Shown in pieces: positions 22,739-34,894 of a DNA stretch of 64,000 nt; the first letter of the stretch is position 1; every line of letters starts with the position of its first letter. Under the pieces are notes generated by a model. The model saw only the letters and a program-made list of their open reading frames with translations. It was not told the origin of the DNA and ran no database searches. The translations under genes were made by a program, and so were the position numbers. Origin of the DNA: Druceiella hillmani (lineage: Eukaryota; Arthropoda; Insecta; Lepidoptera; Hepialidae); NCBI GenBank assembly GCA_039881145.1, contig JAYKKI010000064.1, positions 5,017,001-5,081,000 of the forward strand. The letters are read 5' to 3'.

Positions 22739-23939
22739 GAAGTTATACTTCTTTAGGGGTATTATGAAAAAATGATGACAGTAAAATTTTACTACGCGTG
22801 CGCACGATGTAACAAAAATCGACAGGATGAAGTTACTCACATAACACATATTTACATGCGTGTAGTGGTACTATATTCATGATAGTTATTGAGGTATTTG
22901 TAAATACATTATACGTGTTTTATATTCGTACAATTTTAAGCTATATTTGTGCTTTTAAATAATATTTTTTAGTAATTGAAATTTAATAGTGGTCCATATA
23001 ATAAAAAACATTATTTATTGTGAATATTCGTGATAGAAATAGTGCTTATAAGCTTTTTAATATATATTTTAGGTGCATTTCTCTAAGTGAAGTTAAGTTT
23101 CGGTATGTATTTATTTGCATTATAAAATATATCATTATATAATGTATCATTTATTAAATATTTAAAATTAATAAATTTCCAGTATATTCATTTATTTTCA
23201 TTATTAATTAAACTTTATTTAGATTATTTTAGTAAATGTAACAATTCATTATATGTGCTTGTTTATATTAAATTGAATGCTGACTATTCATTTAAATTTT
23301 AAAAAAAATTAAATAAAGTAAAAAATAATATTAATAATATAATAATATTAATTATTACTATTAATAATAAGAATATTGTTGTTATTAATATTATTAATCA
23401 TTTGATTGAATTTAGATTTTACCAATCGTATTTATAATCATGCTTCGGTCTTTTTATTATTTTATTTCCATTAATTATGTCTTTTTATTATTTTATTTCC
23501 ATTAATTATTTGCGTGCTAAATAAAGTTATTCTTGTATTATGCCAAAGAAGTATAACTTCTGACGCGCATATATAAGTACACGTACAATTTTATTTCCAT
23601 TAATTATGTCTTTTTATTATTTTATTTCCATTAATTATTTGCGTGCTAAATAAAGTTATTCTTGTATTATGCCAAAGAAGTATAACTTCTGACGCGCATA
23701 TATAAGTACACGTACAATTTTATTTCCATTAATTATATCTTTTTATTATTTTATTTGCATTAATTATGTCTTTTTATTATTTTATTTCCATTAATTATGT
23801 CTTTTTATTATTTTATTTCCATTAATTATGTCTTTTTATTATTTTATTTCCATTAATTATTTGCGTGCTAAATAAAGTAATTCTTGTATTATGCCAAAGA
23901 AGTATAACTTCTGACGCGCATATATAAGTACACGCACAA
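22739..23939 (+). mobile_element. Palindrome-ended element, family B copy 2, with amplified right end
   Basis: The left palindrome GAAGTTATACTTC is at 22739-22751. The right palindrome GAAGTATAACTTC occurs three times (23548-23560, 23677-23689, 23899-23911), each followed by TGACGCGCATATATAAGTAC. The last ends CACGCACAA before a T run. The interior matches B1 on both sides of the A1 insertion. No coding frame. Confidence 0.8.
23450..23939. repeat. Terminal amplification in B2: 129-bp and 31-bp units
   Basis: The palindromes are spaced 129 bp then 222 bp apart. The difference, 93 bp, equals three extra copies of a 31-bp unit (TTATGTCTTTTTATTATTTT plus ATTTCCATTAA). Repeat thus lies within repeat at the element's right end. 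Confidence 0.85.
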
Positions 23940-24246
23940 TTTTTTTAACCTAAAAATTTAGTGTTTTTTTTGTGAAAAAAAATAAAAATTCGATTTCCTC
24001 AAAAACGGCTCCAAAATTTTTCTTCGAACGTCCAATATTGATAGTAGTTTATCTAATCAATATATCACACTTTACTTTCCGCGAAAAACTCTGGTTAATT
24101 TTTATCAATATCGTAATAAAATAATATGATTTTATTGCTAATTTATAAAAAAAGACCTAAAACAGGGTAGTTTTTTATAAGAAAGTGTCTACCTATAATT
24201 TATTGGATATAGTTCTTGATGTCACTGGTAAATTCTAAATTTTTTT
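23940..24246. other. AT-rich spacer
   Basis: Nothing recognised between B2 and D3. Confidence 0.35.
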
Positions 24247-24642
24247 GGAGTTAATTCCTTAAAAATCGATTTTCATATATAGCGTCCGGTATGAAGTTTT
24301 ATGAGGAGTAAAATCAGATGTAGGAGATAATCTCCGAAACGACTCATCCAATTTAAAAAATTCTTTCACCAATATTTAGAAAGGACCTTCAGGCTGGACA
24401 TATGTTGTATATTATCCCGTAACAAAATTTCACGGCAACCAGTTTTACAACGTAAGTCAACAGAAAAACAGTCGAGCGAGGTATATTTACATACAAATGG
24501 GTTTCTTATGAACTCTGCCCTAACGGTAAGAGCTTTATTGATATTTAGGTATATTTACATACAGTGTTACCTATTTTATACATTCCAAGACAATAGTAAT
24601 TAAGGATTAAACTCCAGTCGCGCGTCTGAGCTTACACGCACA
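24247..24642 (+). mobile_element. Palindrome-ended element, family D copy 3
   Basis: The left end GGAGTTAATTCC (24247-24258) and right end GGATTAAACTCC (24604-24615) are both slightly decayed. The subterminal ATATATAGCGTCC and the right tail TCGCGCGTCTGAG ... CACGCACA plus T run match D1 and D2. The middle is shorter and diverged. Confidence 0.72.
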
Positions 24643-24764
24643 TTTTTTTAAATCAGAAAGCGATCTAGCAAGATTGCCAAGTATTCTATGAATCTGAAAA
24701 ATCCACGAAACGTCCTAGTAGGAAATGGATTTGTCCATTTTTCAAGCCTTTCTTCCTCGTCCAC

Positions 24765-25215
24765 ATGTAATGCAAATGAGACCGGGGAAAATGGGGTTAG
24801 TCTTACAGAAATAGAATATAATTCAATAAAAATTCTGGTATTTTTTAATATAAAAAAGCAAATAATTCGGTGATTGACAATCTGGAGAGAGTAGAAATTA
24901 AATTCAATTTGTAACCATAATATAAAATAAAGAAGATATTTTCATAAACGCGCACATTTTTAATATTAATAATTGTCGAAAAGAAATAAAAATGTCGATT
25001 AAAATATAATGAAATAGAGATGATTACAAACGTCCAAAAATAATGTCAAAATCAATCGATTTTTTAAAGTGTATCCATTGCCTAAACTATTTAAAAATAA
25101 ACTGTTCACCCATATTGACGTTTGTTGTGTGTTGTCAAAATGAATATATTTTACCATCTTTTCGAGTTTTACATGGCTTTTTGGGGCGACTCAGTTGGAT
25201 AGCGTGTTTCATGAA
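24765..25215 (+). repeat. Dispersed repeat K copy 2
   Basis: Colinear with K1 (19.1 kb) and K3 (29.8 kb): GGGGAAAATGGGG, CAGAAATAGAATATAATT, CTGGTATTTTTTAA, then GTTGTCAAAATGAAT. The 92-codon frame at 25043-25321 spans its end and is not conserved in the other copies. Confidence 0.7.
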
Positions 25216-25246
25216 TTTGTATATCACATCTCTGTGTACGGAGGTA

Positions 25247-25463
25247 ACAACTGAAAAAAGAAAAAGAAAATGTGTGCTCGCACCTCTCTCTCTTGTCGCT
25301 ACAGTAATATACGAAACGTAACTCTCTCTCTTTCTGTCTTCACTAACTTATATCTCCCTCTCAACTTCCGTCCGCCTCGCCCGATCACACTTTTCTTTAC
25401 GCTCTCGTCACGCATTCACCAGCTTACTCACCAAGTTAAGCGTGCATATAGAAGTTTTACTTT
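25247..25463 (-). mobile_element. Family A copy 2, truncated
   Basis: Only the left-end part of family A is present, reversed, ending in a decayed palindrome (GAAGTTTTACTTT, 25451-25463). The (TA)n and the right-end half are missing; the break is inside the first CT-rich block. Frame 25270-25491 is spurious. Confidence 0.8.
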
Positions 25464-25529
25464 AAAAATACAAACCTTCTTTTTTATCTGATAGCTATTT
25501 AAATGAACCTTTTAATTGACATATTTTTA

Positions 25530-25700
25530 ATTAGGGTTTCGTACCTCAAAAAGAAAAACGGAAACCTTATGAGATTACTCACTTATTTTTCTGTCTGTCA
25601 CAGCTGTTTTTCTCAGAAACCACTTGACGTAGAAACTTGAAATTTGGCACAGTGATAAAACATATTAATCCCAAGCCACATCTCAATAAATTAATACTCT
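25530..25700 (+). repeat. Dispersed repeat E, best copy
   Basis: AGGGTTTCGTACCTCAAAAA, then ACGGAAACCTTATGAGATTA, CTGTCTGTCACAG and GAAACTTGAAATTTGGCA. This layout is very common in lepidopteran genomes as I know them. Fragments recur at 15.3, 21.9, 40.7 and 49.2 kb. Non-coding; class uncertain. Confidence 0.65.
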
Positions 25701-26221
25701 AAAAGATTGATATGAAATATACGCAATAGGGGTATATAAGGAAAATAAGGGTTTTAAAAGCCTACGCAGATTCCAAGCGATTATCTTGGATCTCATAATT
25801 CTGAAATGTACACCATGTTTTAACGCCTGTGAAAGATATAGTAAGCAATATATTTACATTGTAATTAATATTTGTAAACAATTTAATTGAAGTACTATGT
25901 ACCTTTAAATATTTAGAAGTGCATAAATGTGTAGCGACCCTTCGAAGTGCTAGTTCTACCGTGCTTGACAGGTTTTCTCCATATAAGATTGTCATTTTTT
26001 TATCTTGTAACACCTGGGTCTTTTGACAAAGAACAATGTTTTTGACGTGAATAGGTCTTTAAATTTGCTACCATACGGGGGCAATCCAAAAAACCTAACG
26101 ATAACATATTCGGGGGATACAGTTTGGCGTTGCAGTTTCGAATCTATAATCTACATCAAAAATTAAATTTAAATTCATTTAAAAAATTAAATTAATTAAA
26201 TTTAATTTTTTATTAAAGTTA
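25701..26221. other. AT-rich DNA, nothing identified
   Basis: An 83-codon minus-strand frame (25762-26013) has no recognised features. Confidence 0.35.
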
Positions 26222-26480
26222 TACCACTGGATAGCTAAAAGATCAAAGAATTCATTACGATAAGCGAGAACAGTGACGCATTGCGCGCGGTGGAGGGGGA
26301 AGTGCCGCCATTTTGAGATTATTTTGCAGCGTATCGAGATTTGCAATTAGTATAACTTTTGATTCGGAAAAGCTACGATGTTTGTTTAAGTTTTAGTCGT
26401 CAGCTGTCGTCAAAATCTATCGATTGTATATAAAACATTAGTTTAAAGTAGCGACAGTGAATATAATAAGGTGTTAGAAT
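26222..26480 (+). repeat. Dispersed repeat I copy 1 (CpG-rich core)
   Basis: GATCAAAGAATTC, GTGACGCATTGCGCGCGG and GCCGCCATTTTGAG match the reverse complement of 45.73-45.97 kb in order. The core is GC-rich and has the AAATGGCG word on the minus strand (26306-26313). Confidence 0.7.
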
Positions 26481-27239
26481 AAATAAATATTATCAAAAAT
26501 ATATAATGTCGGCCTGTACGCTATTGTAACACAATAATTATTTGTTTCCTTGCTTTTATCCTAAATACATAAATACAAATATTTTATTTAAAAATATAAC
26601 CCGTTACATAGACGTATTCACGTACAACACACCGCCGTGTCCATGACACAGCAACACCCAAATTTTTCGTTCATTAAAAATATACCACTTTGATGTGCTT
26701 CTATCCACTTAGTCAACAAATATGGTAAGCGGTAGTACTAACTATCCGCATGTTGGAATGGTAACTTTACGATTTGATCTTGTGTGTATGCGTGCGAGTA
26801 ACTTGTTAATGGAACCAACAGATGGCGTTAGGGTCGCATTAATAAGTAAATAATATTGAGCGTCACACAAATGTTTTTGTCCCAGCGTGACGGACCATCT
26901 TTTCTAAAAAAGTTATGTTTTAAAATAGTAACAATAGTAGATAAATTATATTGTCCAATTCATTAGTGTAATTTTTTTACTTGTATTTCTTAAATACGTA
27001 GCATAAAAATGTTATTAAATTTCACACGAATTTGTATGTTATGTTCTTCTATAGAAGAAGCAAAAGCTGATCCCGATTTGATCATTATCATTATATGTTG
27101 TCACTGGAAACAAGTATGTGTACCAAGATTCAAGTCTCTAGTTCATGGAGAAGTGGGTAAAATATCGATATAAATATTTTTAGCAGATAGACAAAACAAC
27201 AAAACAAATTAAAAAGTAAGAAAATTTAAGTTTAAAAAA
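26481..27239. other. AT-rich DNA, nothing identified
   Basis: An AGATGGCGTTAGGG motif occurs near 26820. No gene. Confidence 0.35.
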
Positions 27240-27720
27240 AAATAAAAAGCTCCAAAGCAAAGGACACATTGAAACAAATCAAAGAACAACAAATAATGTT
27301 AGCCATTGATAAGTTCTTATCACTAACGCCCTCCATCATCAGACGATGATTATAATATATAGTTAATGGGTCCTTTAACTATATAGAGACAAATAAAACG
27401 AGTCCAAACAAGCTTTGTTCGTTTTTAGTTTGATAAGTTCCCCTAATCACTTCCCTCCTTCATCATCAGATTTTTCTTGTTAAAATATGTAATCAAAGAA
27501 TTCATTGAAATAACCCAAACGAGCCCAAAGTCGATGGGTTCACTGTTATCCATTGGGAAGTTCCTATGACCAACTGCTTGCTCCATTATCATATCAACTT
27601 GATGTATTATTGTATGGTCATCGGAATTGCATAAGTTTAGAAATTTTCATATCAATACAATTAAAAATGGGTGAAGTTGACTTGCTGGTTTTGCATCCAC
27701 AGATCATAGAGCTAAGGTTG
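27240..27720. repeat. Second locus of the 123-bp repeat, three diverged units plus flank
   Basis: Units carry AAAGGACACATTGAAAC, CTCCATCATC and AAACGAGCCCAAAGTCGA, followed from 27560 by the same downstream flank as at 18.6 kb (TTGCATAAGTTT, CTTGCTGG). The frame at 27553-27735 is spurious. Confidence 0.7.
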
Positions 27721-27924
27721 TACGTAAAAGTATGACTTGTACTGTAAGGGCTACCCGTACACACTTAGGTACTTAAACATTTAAGTGTACGTTGCATGTC
27801 TATTAAACTATTTACTATACACGGTAATTTTTATTCGTTTTACACCTAGAACTAAAGTTAACGTCTGTCATAAATTTTATTTTGAAAAAAATAATATTAC
27901 GAACAATAAACAATTAAACACTGC
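27721..27924. other. AT-rich spacer
   Basis: Nothing recognised. Confidence 0.3.
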
Positions 27925-28040
27925 GTGCATTCAACTCGGTGCGCGTGTACTCACTGAGGCGCTCGTACACACGCAACGTACACACGTTTGTACTGCGTGA
28001 GCGCACGCGTACTGTACTGAGTTGAATCGCGCACGCATCG
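27925..28040. repeat. CpG-dense inverted repeat
   Basis: ATTCAACTC at 27929 pairs with GAGTTGAAT at 28019-28027, and the interior is packed with GTAC, ACGT, CACG and GCGC words. About 115 bp of high CpG in AT-rich DNA. It could be a promoter-like or element-end structure; unknown. Confidence 0.5.
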
Positions 28041-29519
28041 TGATGAGTGCCAGCCAACTAACATTATACGGCGACTAATAGCGGGATCAAGGTTACGCCT
28101 CGGAACGTTCTGGATTACGCGCGTGAAACTGTATACAGTTGATTATTTTTTGTTTCGTATTTTAGACTTTGCGTATAAAATTTCGTCATCGCGGATTGTG
28201 TCTGATAATTATTTTAATGTTGCTAATGGATAGTATTCATGATAAATATGTTGTAAAACTGAAAAAAATGGTGTCACATATTATCTTAGAAAATTATTTT
28301 AACACTGCGAATGGACTTTATTCATGAAGGACATCAACTTTAGTTCTAGGTCTAAAACGAATAAAAAATCACCGTATTTATAAGTATACATTTTAAAATA
28401 CAAACTTGATTTTGCAGTTAGTCACTTCTGTGGAGTTTATATGAACTTTTTACAGACTCAACTACATGTCATAAACTGATCGGCAATTACTCGTAAACTA
28501 GTTAGAACCTACTTAGCTGCGATAATTCTACTTTAATTTCTTTATATATACCACTATTTTGAATACTTTTCTAACATACAAAACTAATAAAAATGATTCG
28601 TGTATTGCAAAAGTGTTCGCAACGTATTCCCAATATTTTTGAAAGACGTATTCAATGATGTCCTACGCAATGAAGTATACGAATAAAAAAAATCACGTCC
28701 ACTTATTTAAAAAAATATAGTGTACTCATTTTAAAAAAATGTGTACCTCCACTGCATGTAAAATTCAGGGGAGCTACACTATTTTTTTACGACCGCATTT
28801 CGTGACGTTATAAGCGTTATAAATATATATAATTATGTCGTGCATTCCAACTTTATAACACCAATAGTCTGCGAGTAAAGTGGCTGTGACATACAGACGG
28901 ACATGGCGAATTTGTAAGTGTTCCTAATTTGGTTGCGGAATCCTATAAAGGAATGAGATTCCTATGACATAACTAATTGATATACTTTATTAAAAGGGTT
29001 GCAGTACTGGCGTACTTTGAAAGTTGCGATACAATTGCTACTGTGTCCTTTTGATTTATTTTTCGCAATTTTTTTTGTTGGTCGAATAGTTTAAACCACG
29101 TTATTATAAAATGTTATTGATTAATGAAGCACGCAAAGGCATCACGCTATTTCCACACGTATTCCGTTTTGAACGTTCCCGCAGTATGTCGGTTAGAATG
29201 CGATTTTCCTCATTTGTCACGCAGCAAACGTCGTGATGTTCATAAACATTTTTTAAGCACATAATTTTGGTTGCTTTTAGTGTCGTGTTAAAATTAGAAA
29301 AAGATATACATACAAACGGACGGACAGACATCAAGTTGTTTTTTGAGACGACACGCGCCCAAGTGTCAGATTGTGACATAGTTGTACTAAACAACCCAAA
29401 CATAAGTTCGAGTCATTACTAAATCATTATTATAATTGTTAATATACTTAATATAACTATAAGATAAAACCATGTATTTTAATTTTAATTTGGTAAATAA
29501 ACTTTTTTTACACAATTAA
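28041..29519. other. AT-rich DNA, nothing identified
   Basis: About 1.5 kb. A short CGGACGGACAGACA motif near 29320 resembles the primer-like words in LINE/SINE tails. The 99-codon minus-strand frame at 29104-29403 shows no domain. Confidence 0.35.
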
Positions 29520-29755
29520 ATGAAACTACGTGGTGTAGTATTATTTCTATCTTTAAGTTCTTTACCACGATCTAGGTTTCGTTGTATTACGACATCTTCA
29601 GGTGGGCTATTGGCAAAGATTGATGATGTTGTAATATAACGAAACCTAGGTCGTGGTAAAGAACTTAAAGAAAGTAGAAATAATACCACATCACGTAGTT
29701 TCATTTAATTGTGAATAATAAATTTCTCCAAAATTAACGCCAAATATATTCAAAA
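29520..29755. mobile_element. Foldback element F copy 2
   Basis: 29520 onward pairs with the stretch ending at 29704 as arms of roughly 80 bp with few mismatches, closing around a short middle near 29600-29630. The right arm continues with AATTTCTCCAAAATTAACGC as in F1, F3 and F4. The 62-codon minus-strand frame inside is an artefact of the hairpin. Confidence 0.85.
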
Positions 29756-29809
29756 CTTTTTGTACCTAAAATACGAAACATTTTAATTACGCAGAGATGT
29801 AATGATTCA

Positions 29810-30265
29810 CAATTTTTTTATTGTCGAGTCCATCATCTGGAGATGAAAATGAAAGTGCGGTGAAAATTGGTCTGGCGTTTCAGAAATAGAATATAATTTT
29901 TTTGGAAATCTGGTATTTTTTAAAATATTGAAAACCAAAAAATTCGGCGTATGACAGCGAAAAAACGGCAAAAAATAAAATAAAATATCTAATCATAATA
30001 CAAAACAAAAAAACTATCAGCATAAATGCGCATATTTTATATTTTTAATAATAAGTCAATAGCAAATAAAAATCATGAAAACGTAACAAAAAACATCATA
30101 ATTTTTTAGAAACGATTATAAAAAATTATCATTAATGGTTTTTTTATTTGTAGCCATTGCTAAATTAATTAAAAATAAATTGTCAACTGACGGTGACTTT
30201 TGTTCTGTTGTTGTCAAAATTAAAGTTTTTAGATCTTTCCAAATTATACGTGGCTTCTTCAACAA
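29810..30265 (+). repeat. Dispersed repeat K copy 3
   Basis: Colinear with K1 and K2 (GGTGAAAATTGGTCTGGCG, CAGAAATAGAATATAATTTT, CTGGTATTTTTTAA, GTTGTCAAAATTAAAG). The 87-codon frame at 30135-30398 overlaps its end and is not conserved among copies. Confidence 0.68.
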
Positions 30266-31244
30266 CCCTCTTGAGCCTTTGAATTTTATTGTTAGTATCT
30301 TTTATCGGTATATGGAGGATATAATCGGCACTTTGTTCCATCTTGCTGATGCAAACAGTTCTTTAGAAATAGCATTTACGAACTATTACGGAAAATAATT
30401 CGACTTTTCATAAAAAAATGCTAGATTTTTATTGCATTGCTTTTCATAAAAATGCTAGATTTTTATTCTCGTAATATCTGAATACTTTTGCCGGTCACTT
30501 TTACAATAAGAGGTAGTTTAATTACGCGCTGAGCAACAAAATTATTGCATATTTCAAACTCTATTTCATAATGGTATCTTAAATAACTCGATCAATTTAT
30601 ATACCCATTAAACAGATAATATATAATCTACAACGCGCGGTTGCCGCTTGCTTTACCACGAGCGGCAACTGCGCGTATAAATTGCGTAATTATCTACGAA
30701 CACGTGGTAACGGAACCCTAAGTTTAAAGCGTGTCCGAAACGCATTTTAATTGAAAATGATTCGCAGTTTAAATTCCATCCTGTAACAACTCTTGGATCA
30801 GTTCCAACTGTGTCTTTCACATTTTAGTACCAGCCTACGCGTTGTCTACACGCTACATTCGTCAAGTGCTTCTCGACCATTCGCTGCTGTGACTCAGTTA
30901 GAGATAGGATATCATGATCCAACCTGATACTTTCAAGTATCGATACGACAATATTCGATATGGTAGATCGATACAAACATGGCGGATTTTGTTTTGTTTA
31001 TATATATTCATGCTCTAACTTCGAACTGTATATGACGGGAGATTATGCTTTGAAGTTTGAAGGTGGGTAGATATATATGTATATACATGTTTTGTTGTTC
31101 AATGTTTCCACAGAACACTCGCTTAATATTATTAAGTCATTTGTTATTTTTTCGTCATTGAGTGTAGTGGTGGTGCAATCTGTTGTTTTTTAGATTAATT
31201 GAAGACAATGTCTCCATAAAAAAAAACTTACTTAAACTTTTGCT
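30266..31244. other. Unassigned DNA with a TCGATA cluster
   Basis: A 26-bp direct duplication (CTTTTCATAAAAA...ATGCTAG) lies at 30402-30465. Several ATCGATAC and TTCGATAT words cluster at 30935-30985 and again at 34560-34600. No gene. Confidence 0.4.
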
Positions 31245-31412
31245 TAAAATTCACAAAATATGAACTTTAAAATGAATTTACAATCTTATTCACTTTAAAC
31301 GTAGAATATTTGATGTATTGAACAAAATAATCATTCGTAAAATTGTTCAAGAACGAAATGAAATTACAAAATAATCAAAAAATCACCGTTCGCGTAACGC
31401 TGTCAAACTCGC

Positions 31413-31443
<31 letters not shown>

Positions 31444-31781
31444 TATTTCATGCACTGGCTATAAGAGGAAGAGAGAAAGAAAATGTGCGCGCGCGCTGCT
31501 CTATCTTGCTCCTATAGTGTGATACAGACAATAGGCTTGCACTGTGTCTTAGATATACGAAACATAACTGGCTATGAGAGAAAGAGGGAAAGAAAATGTG
31601 TGCTCGCATCTCTCTTGTCCCTACAGTAATATACGAAATGTAACTCTCTTTCTGCCTTCACTAACTTATATCTCCCTCTCAACTTCCGGTCGCCTCGCCC
31701 GATCACACTTTTCGTAACGCTCTCGTCACGCATTCACCAGCTTACTCCCCACGTCAAGCGTGCGTAAAGAAGATTTACTTC
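31245..31781 (-). mobile_element. Palindrome-ended element, family A copy 3 (long form)
   Basis: Reversed copy. The left-end palindrome reads GAAGATTTACTTC (31769-31781), one base off. The right-end palindrome, at about 31228-31245, is decayed beyond clear recognition. (TA)n at 31412-31448 and both CT-rich blocks are present. Confidence 0.8.
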
Positions 31782-32066
31782 AAAAATCGAAGATGGTCTG
31801 TATTGAAGAAAATGCTTGGTTCAAACTTATTTAAACATGTCAAAAGGTGTCCTGTACATAGTCGGCCCAAATATTTATTATTTTGTATTTTACCTATGGC
31901 GTTTACGTTATGTTTTAAGTTATTAGTTTCTATTTTCACTAAACTATTGCTGAAATTATATTTACTTACAAACTACTCTAATATTTACTTACATTTTATA
32001 CTTAATTAAAATTGTTTATACATACCAAATAGTAATAGTATAAGCAACACATTTTTTTTAATTTTT

Positions 32067-33013
32067 GAAGTGAAACTTCTTTGGGTGTGATGAGAGTAAA
32101 ATTTTCAAGGTCACAACGTTTCTATAACATCAGAATGTAACGAATCTATCACAAGAAGGATGGAAAATAGGTACTTAGGTATTAACCGAGAGAGATGGAT
32201 GAACACGATAGAATAAGATGAGAAGTATGCGTATGCGAAACAAAAATGGCGCTCACTACTCGCTATCAGCTGTTTTGTACGTTATGTGTGTCAAAAGTAA
32301 ACTGTCAAAATTTTGTCCATTTATTTATCTATTCGTTTCTATAACATCAGAATGTAACGAATCTATCACAAGAAGGATGGAAAATAGGCACTTAGCTATT
32401 AACCGAGAGAGATGGATGGACACGATAGAATAAGATGAGAAGTATGCGCATGCGCGGAAACAAACAAAAATGGCGTTCACTACTCGCTATCAGCTGTTTT
32501 GTACGTTAAGTGTGTCAAAAGTAAACTGTCAAAATTTTGTTGATTGATTTATCTATTTATGATTGATATATTACTAATTTTGCGTGTATTTCATCTATCA
32601 CAAGATTAACAATGTATGTATTTAATTTATTTAAAAAGCCGCAATGAACCCGCAAATATAGTTGTCGCAAAATTTAATTTACAACAGGAGCAATACATCC
32701 TGACGTCTTTCAGCTCCATTTAACTCTGTTCTGGTACTCGCGTCGTGGTTATTTTTAATTGACAATTGTCTGTAATTTTTTATGAATTTTAATTTTATTA
32801 TATGTTTACATCGATTTGTAATGACATATTATTCATTTTCTGAATGTATAGTATTAAAATCTTATTACACGAATTTAGTACAGTCCATAGAATTCCACTT
32901 AATATATCCTCTCTCTTTCCCTCTGTTATTTTACTCTTTACTGACAAATCGAGATTTAAATCGTTAAAGAAGTTTCACTTCTGTCGTATACTGAGTTCCA
33001 TTCGATTAATTAA
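32067..33013 (+). mobile_element. Palindrome-ended element, family C
   Basis: Bounded by GAAGTGAAACTTC (32067-32079) and GAAGTTTCACTTC (32969-32981), then a tail of about 32 bp and a T run. The subterminal TTTGGGTGTGATGAGAGTAA resembles the family B left end. The interior has a 217-bp tandem duplication. It sits in T-rich satellite sequence. No protein is recognised; the 71-codon frame at 32218-32433 is in the duplication. Confidence 0.8.
32121..32560. repeat. 217-bp tandem duplication inside element C
   Basis: TCTATAACATCAGAATGTAA begins at 32121 and 32338. Both units contain AAATGGCG (32244 and 32468) and a motif around CTCGCTATCAGCTGTTTTG. Confidence 0.9.
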
Positions 33014-34480
33014 TTTTTTTCTTATTTTTTAATTTATTTTTCCTCTGACGTTAATTATATGTGTATTAACTGACAATTTGCAGATATATAAATAACGGCG
33101 CCATAAGAAATACACATCCCTAAAGCCTCTTTAATCTTATACTTAGTTAACAATCTTTATACATACAAAATAATAATAGCATAAACAACATTTATGTCTT
33201 AAAGTTTTTTTCTTTTATTTATTATTACGTTACATACATGTATATATTTAACAAACAATTAGCAGACATAAAAAATAACGATATCCGAAGCAAAACGTTT
33301 TTCCTAAATCATTTTACTTTCACTTAACTAACAATATTTATATTTTACAAATAATAACACAAGCAAAATTGTTTTCTTAAAGTTTTTTCATAATTTGATT
33401 ACATGTTACGTAGGTATATACTTAAATAACAATTTACAAACGTAAAAAATCATATTTTACGTTTGTATAAGTGATGCCACAAGCAAAATACTTGTATTTA
33501 CTTATAGGTTCACTTAACCAACAATATTTATATTTTACAAATAATAATACCACGAGCATCATTGTTTTCTTAAAGTATTATCCTAACTTGATTATCTACA
33601 TAGATATATACTTAAATAACAATTTATAAACATAAAAAAACGATGCCATAAGCAAAATAATTTTCTTAAAACCTTTTACTCGTATTGTCTTACATATAAG
33701 TTACACTTAAGAAATAATAATACCACGAGCAACATCGCTTTCTTTCCTTGTATTTATTACTGTTATGTAGTTGTATACTTAAATAACAATTTATAAACAA
33801 AAAAAAAACGATGCCACAAGCAAAATAATTTTCTTAAAACCTTTTACTCGTATTGTCTTACATATAAGTTACACTTAAGGAATAATAATACCACGAGCAA
33901 CATCGCTTTCTTTCCTTGTATCTATTACTGTTATGTAGTTGTATACTTAAATAACAATTTATAAACACAAAAAACGGTGCCACAAGCAAAATAATTTTCT
34001 TAAAACCTTTTACTCGTATTGTCTTACATATAAGTTACACTTCAGAAATAATAATACCACGAGCAACATTGCTTTCTTTCCTTGTATTTATTACTGTTAT
34101 GTAGTTGTATACTTAAATAACAATTTATAAACACAAAAAAACGATGCCATATTAAATAACAATTTAGAAACACAAAAAAACGATGCCATAAGCAAAATAA
34201 TTTTCTTAAAACCTTTTACTCGTATTGTCTTACATATACGTTACTTACAGTTACACTTAAGAAATAATACCACGAGCAACATCGCATTCTTTCCTTACAT
34301 TTGTTACTGTTATGTATACTTTAATAACAATTTGAACTTTAATAAAAACAACATGCCTTTCTGAAAACCTTTCACTTTTATTTTCTGATGTGTACTTTAC
34401 TAATAATTTTCAAATATACAAAACAAAGATTTCTTCGGTAACATCGGTTTATTTATATTTACTTATACTTTACTCACATG

Positions 34481-34894
34481 TTTACTTAACTATAATATAC
34501 GCATAATATTGTAACTAAAGTGTATTAAAATATATTCCGTAGTTCATACGATATTTGGAAGATCGATATCGATACAAAGAAATATATCGTACATCTCTAG
34601 TTAGAGAATGCGAGATGTGGCCGTAATATTTTTTAACTTTTAAATTCGGCCCGAGTTAGGTTCGAATGCAGTAACTCGGATTTCACATGAAGGTACAGTC
34701 ATACGCATTTTGGATGAGATCCAAAAGATATTAATACTTTAATACATACGACAATACATTTTTTATCAATTTGAGTGTAATTTTAGAGACACTGGCGTTT
34801 GCCCGCGGTTTCTCTGGCGTATATTTATATTTTTATTCCAGTGTTTTTTCAACCTTCGTCAGGATAAAAGTATTTTGTACCGTAGCATAAATTT
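34481..34894. other. Unassigned DNA
   Basis: ATCGATATCGATAC at 34562-34575 recalls the cluster at 30.95 kb. Nothing else recognised. Confidence 0.35.

Larger units (their letters stand above)
31880..34480. repeat. 167-bp satellite array, degenerate, interrupted by element C
   Basis: CCACGAGCA recurs at 33551, 33723, 33891, 34058 and 34270, spacing 167-173 bp except the last (212), where about 45 bp around CGATGCCATA are duplicated. More diverged units lie at 33060-33540. A further unit before element C (about 31990-32055, CATACCAAATAGTAATAG) shows the array existed before C inserted. Short frames here are spurious. Confidence 0.85.

Noticed and set aside
23548..23911. Likeness of GAAGTATAACTTC to loxP arms (ATAACTTC)
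   Set aside because: Only eight bases match, other families replace them (AAA, GAA, TAT centres), and no tyrosine recombinase is present; a shared short palindrome explains it.
29516..29704. 62-codon minus-strand frame
   Set aside because: It lies wholly inside foldback F2, where both strands are nearly the same sequence.
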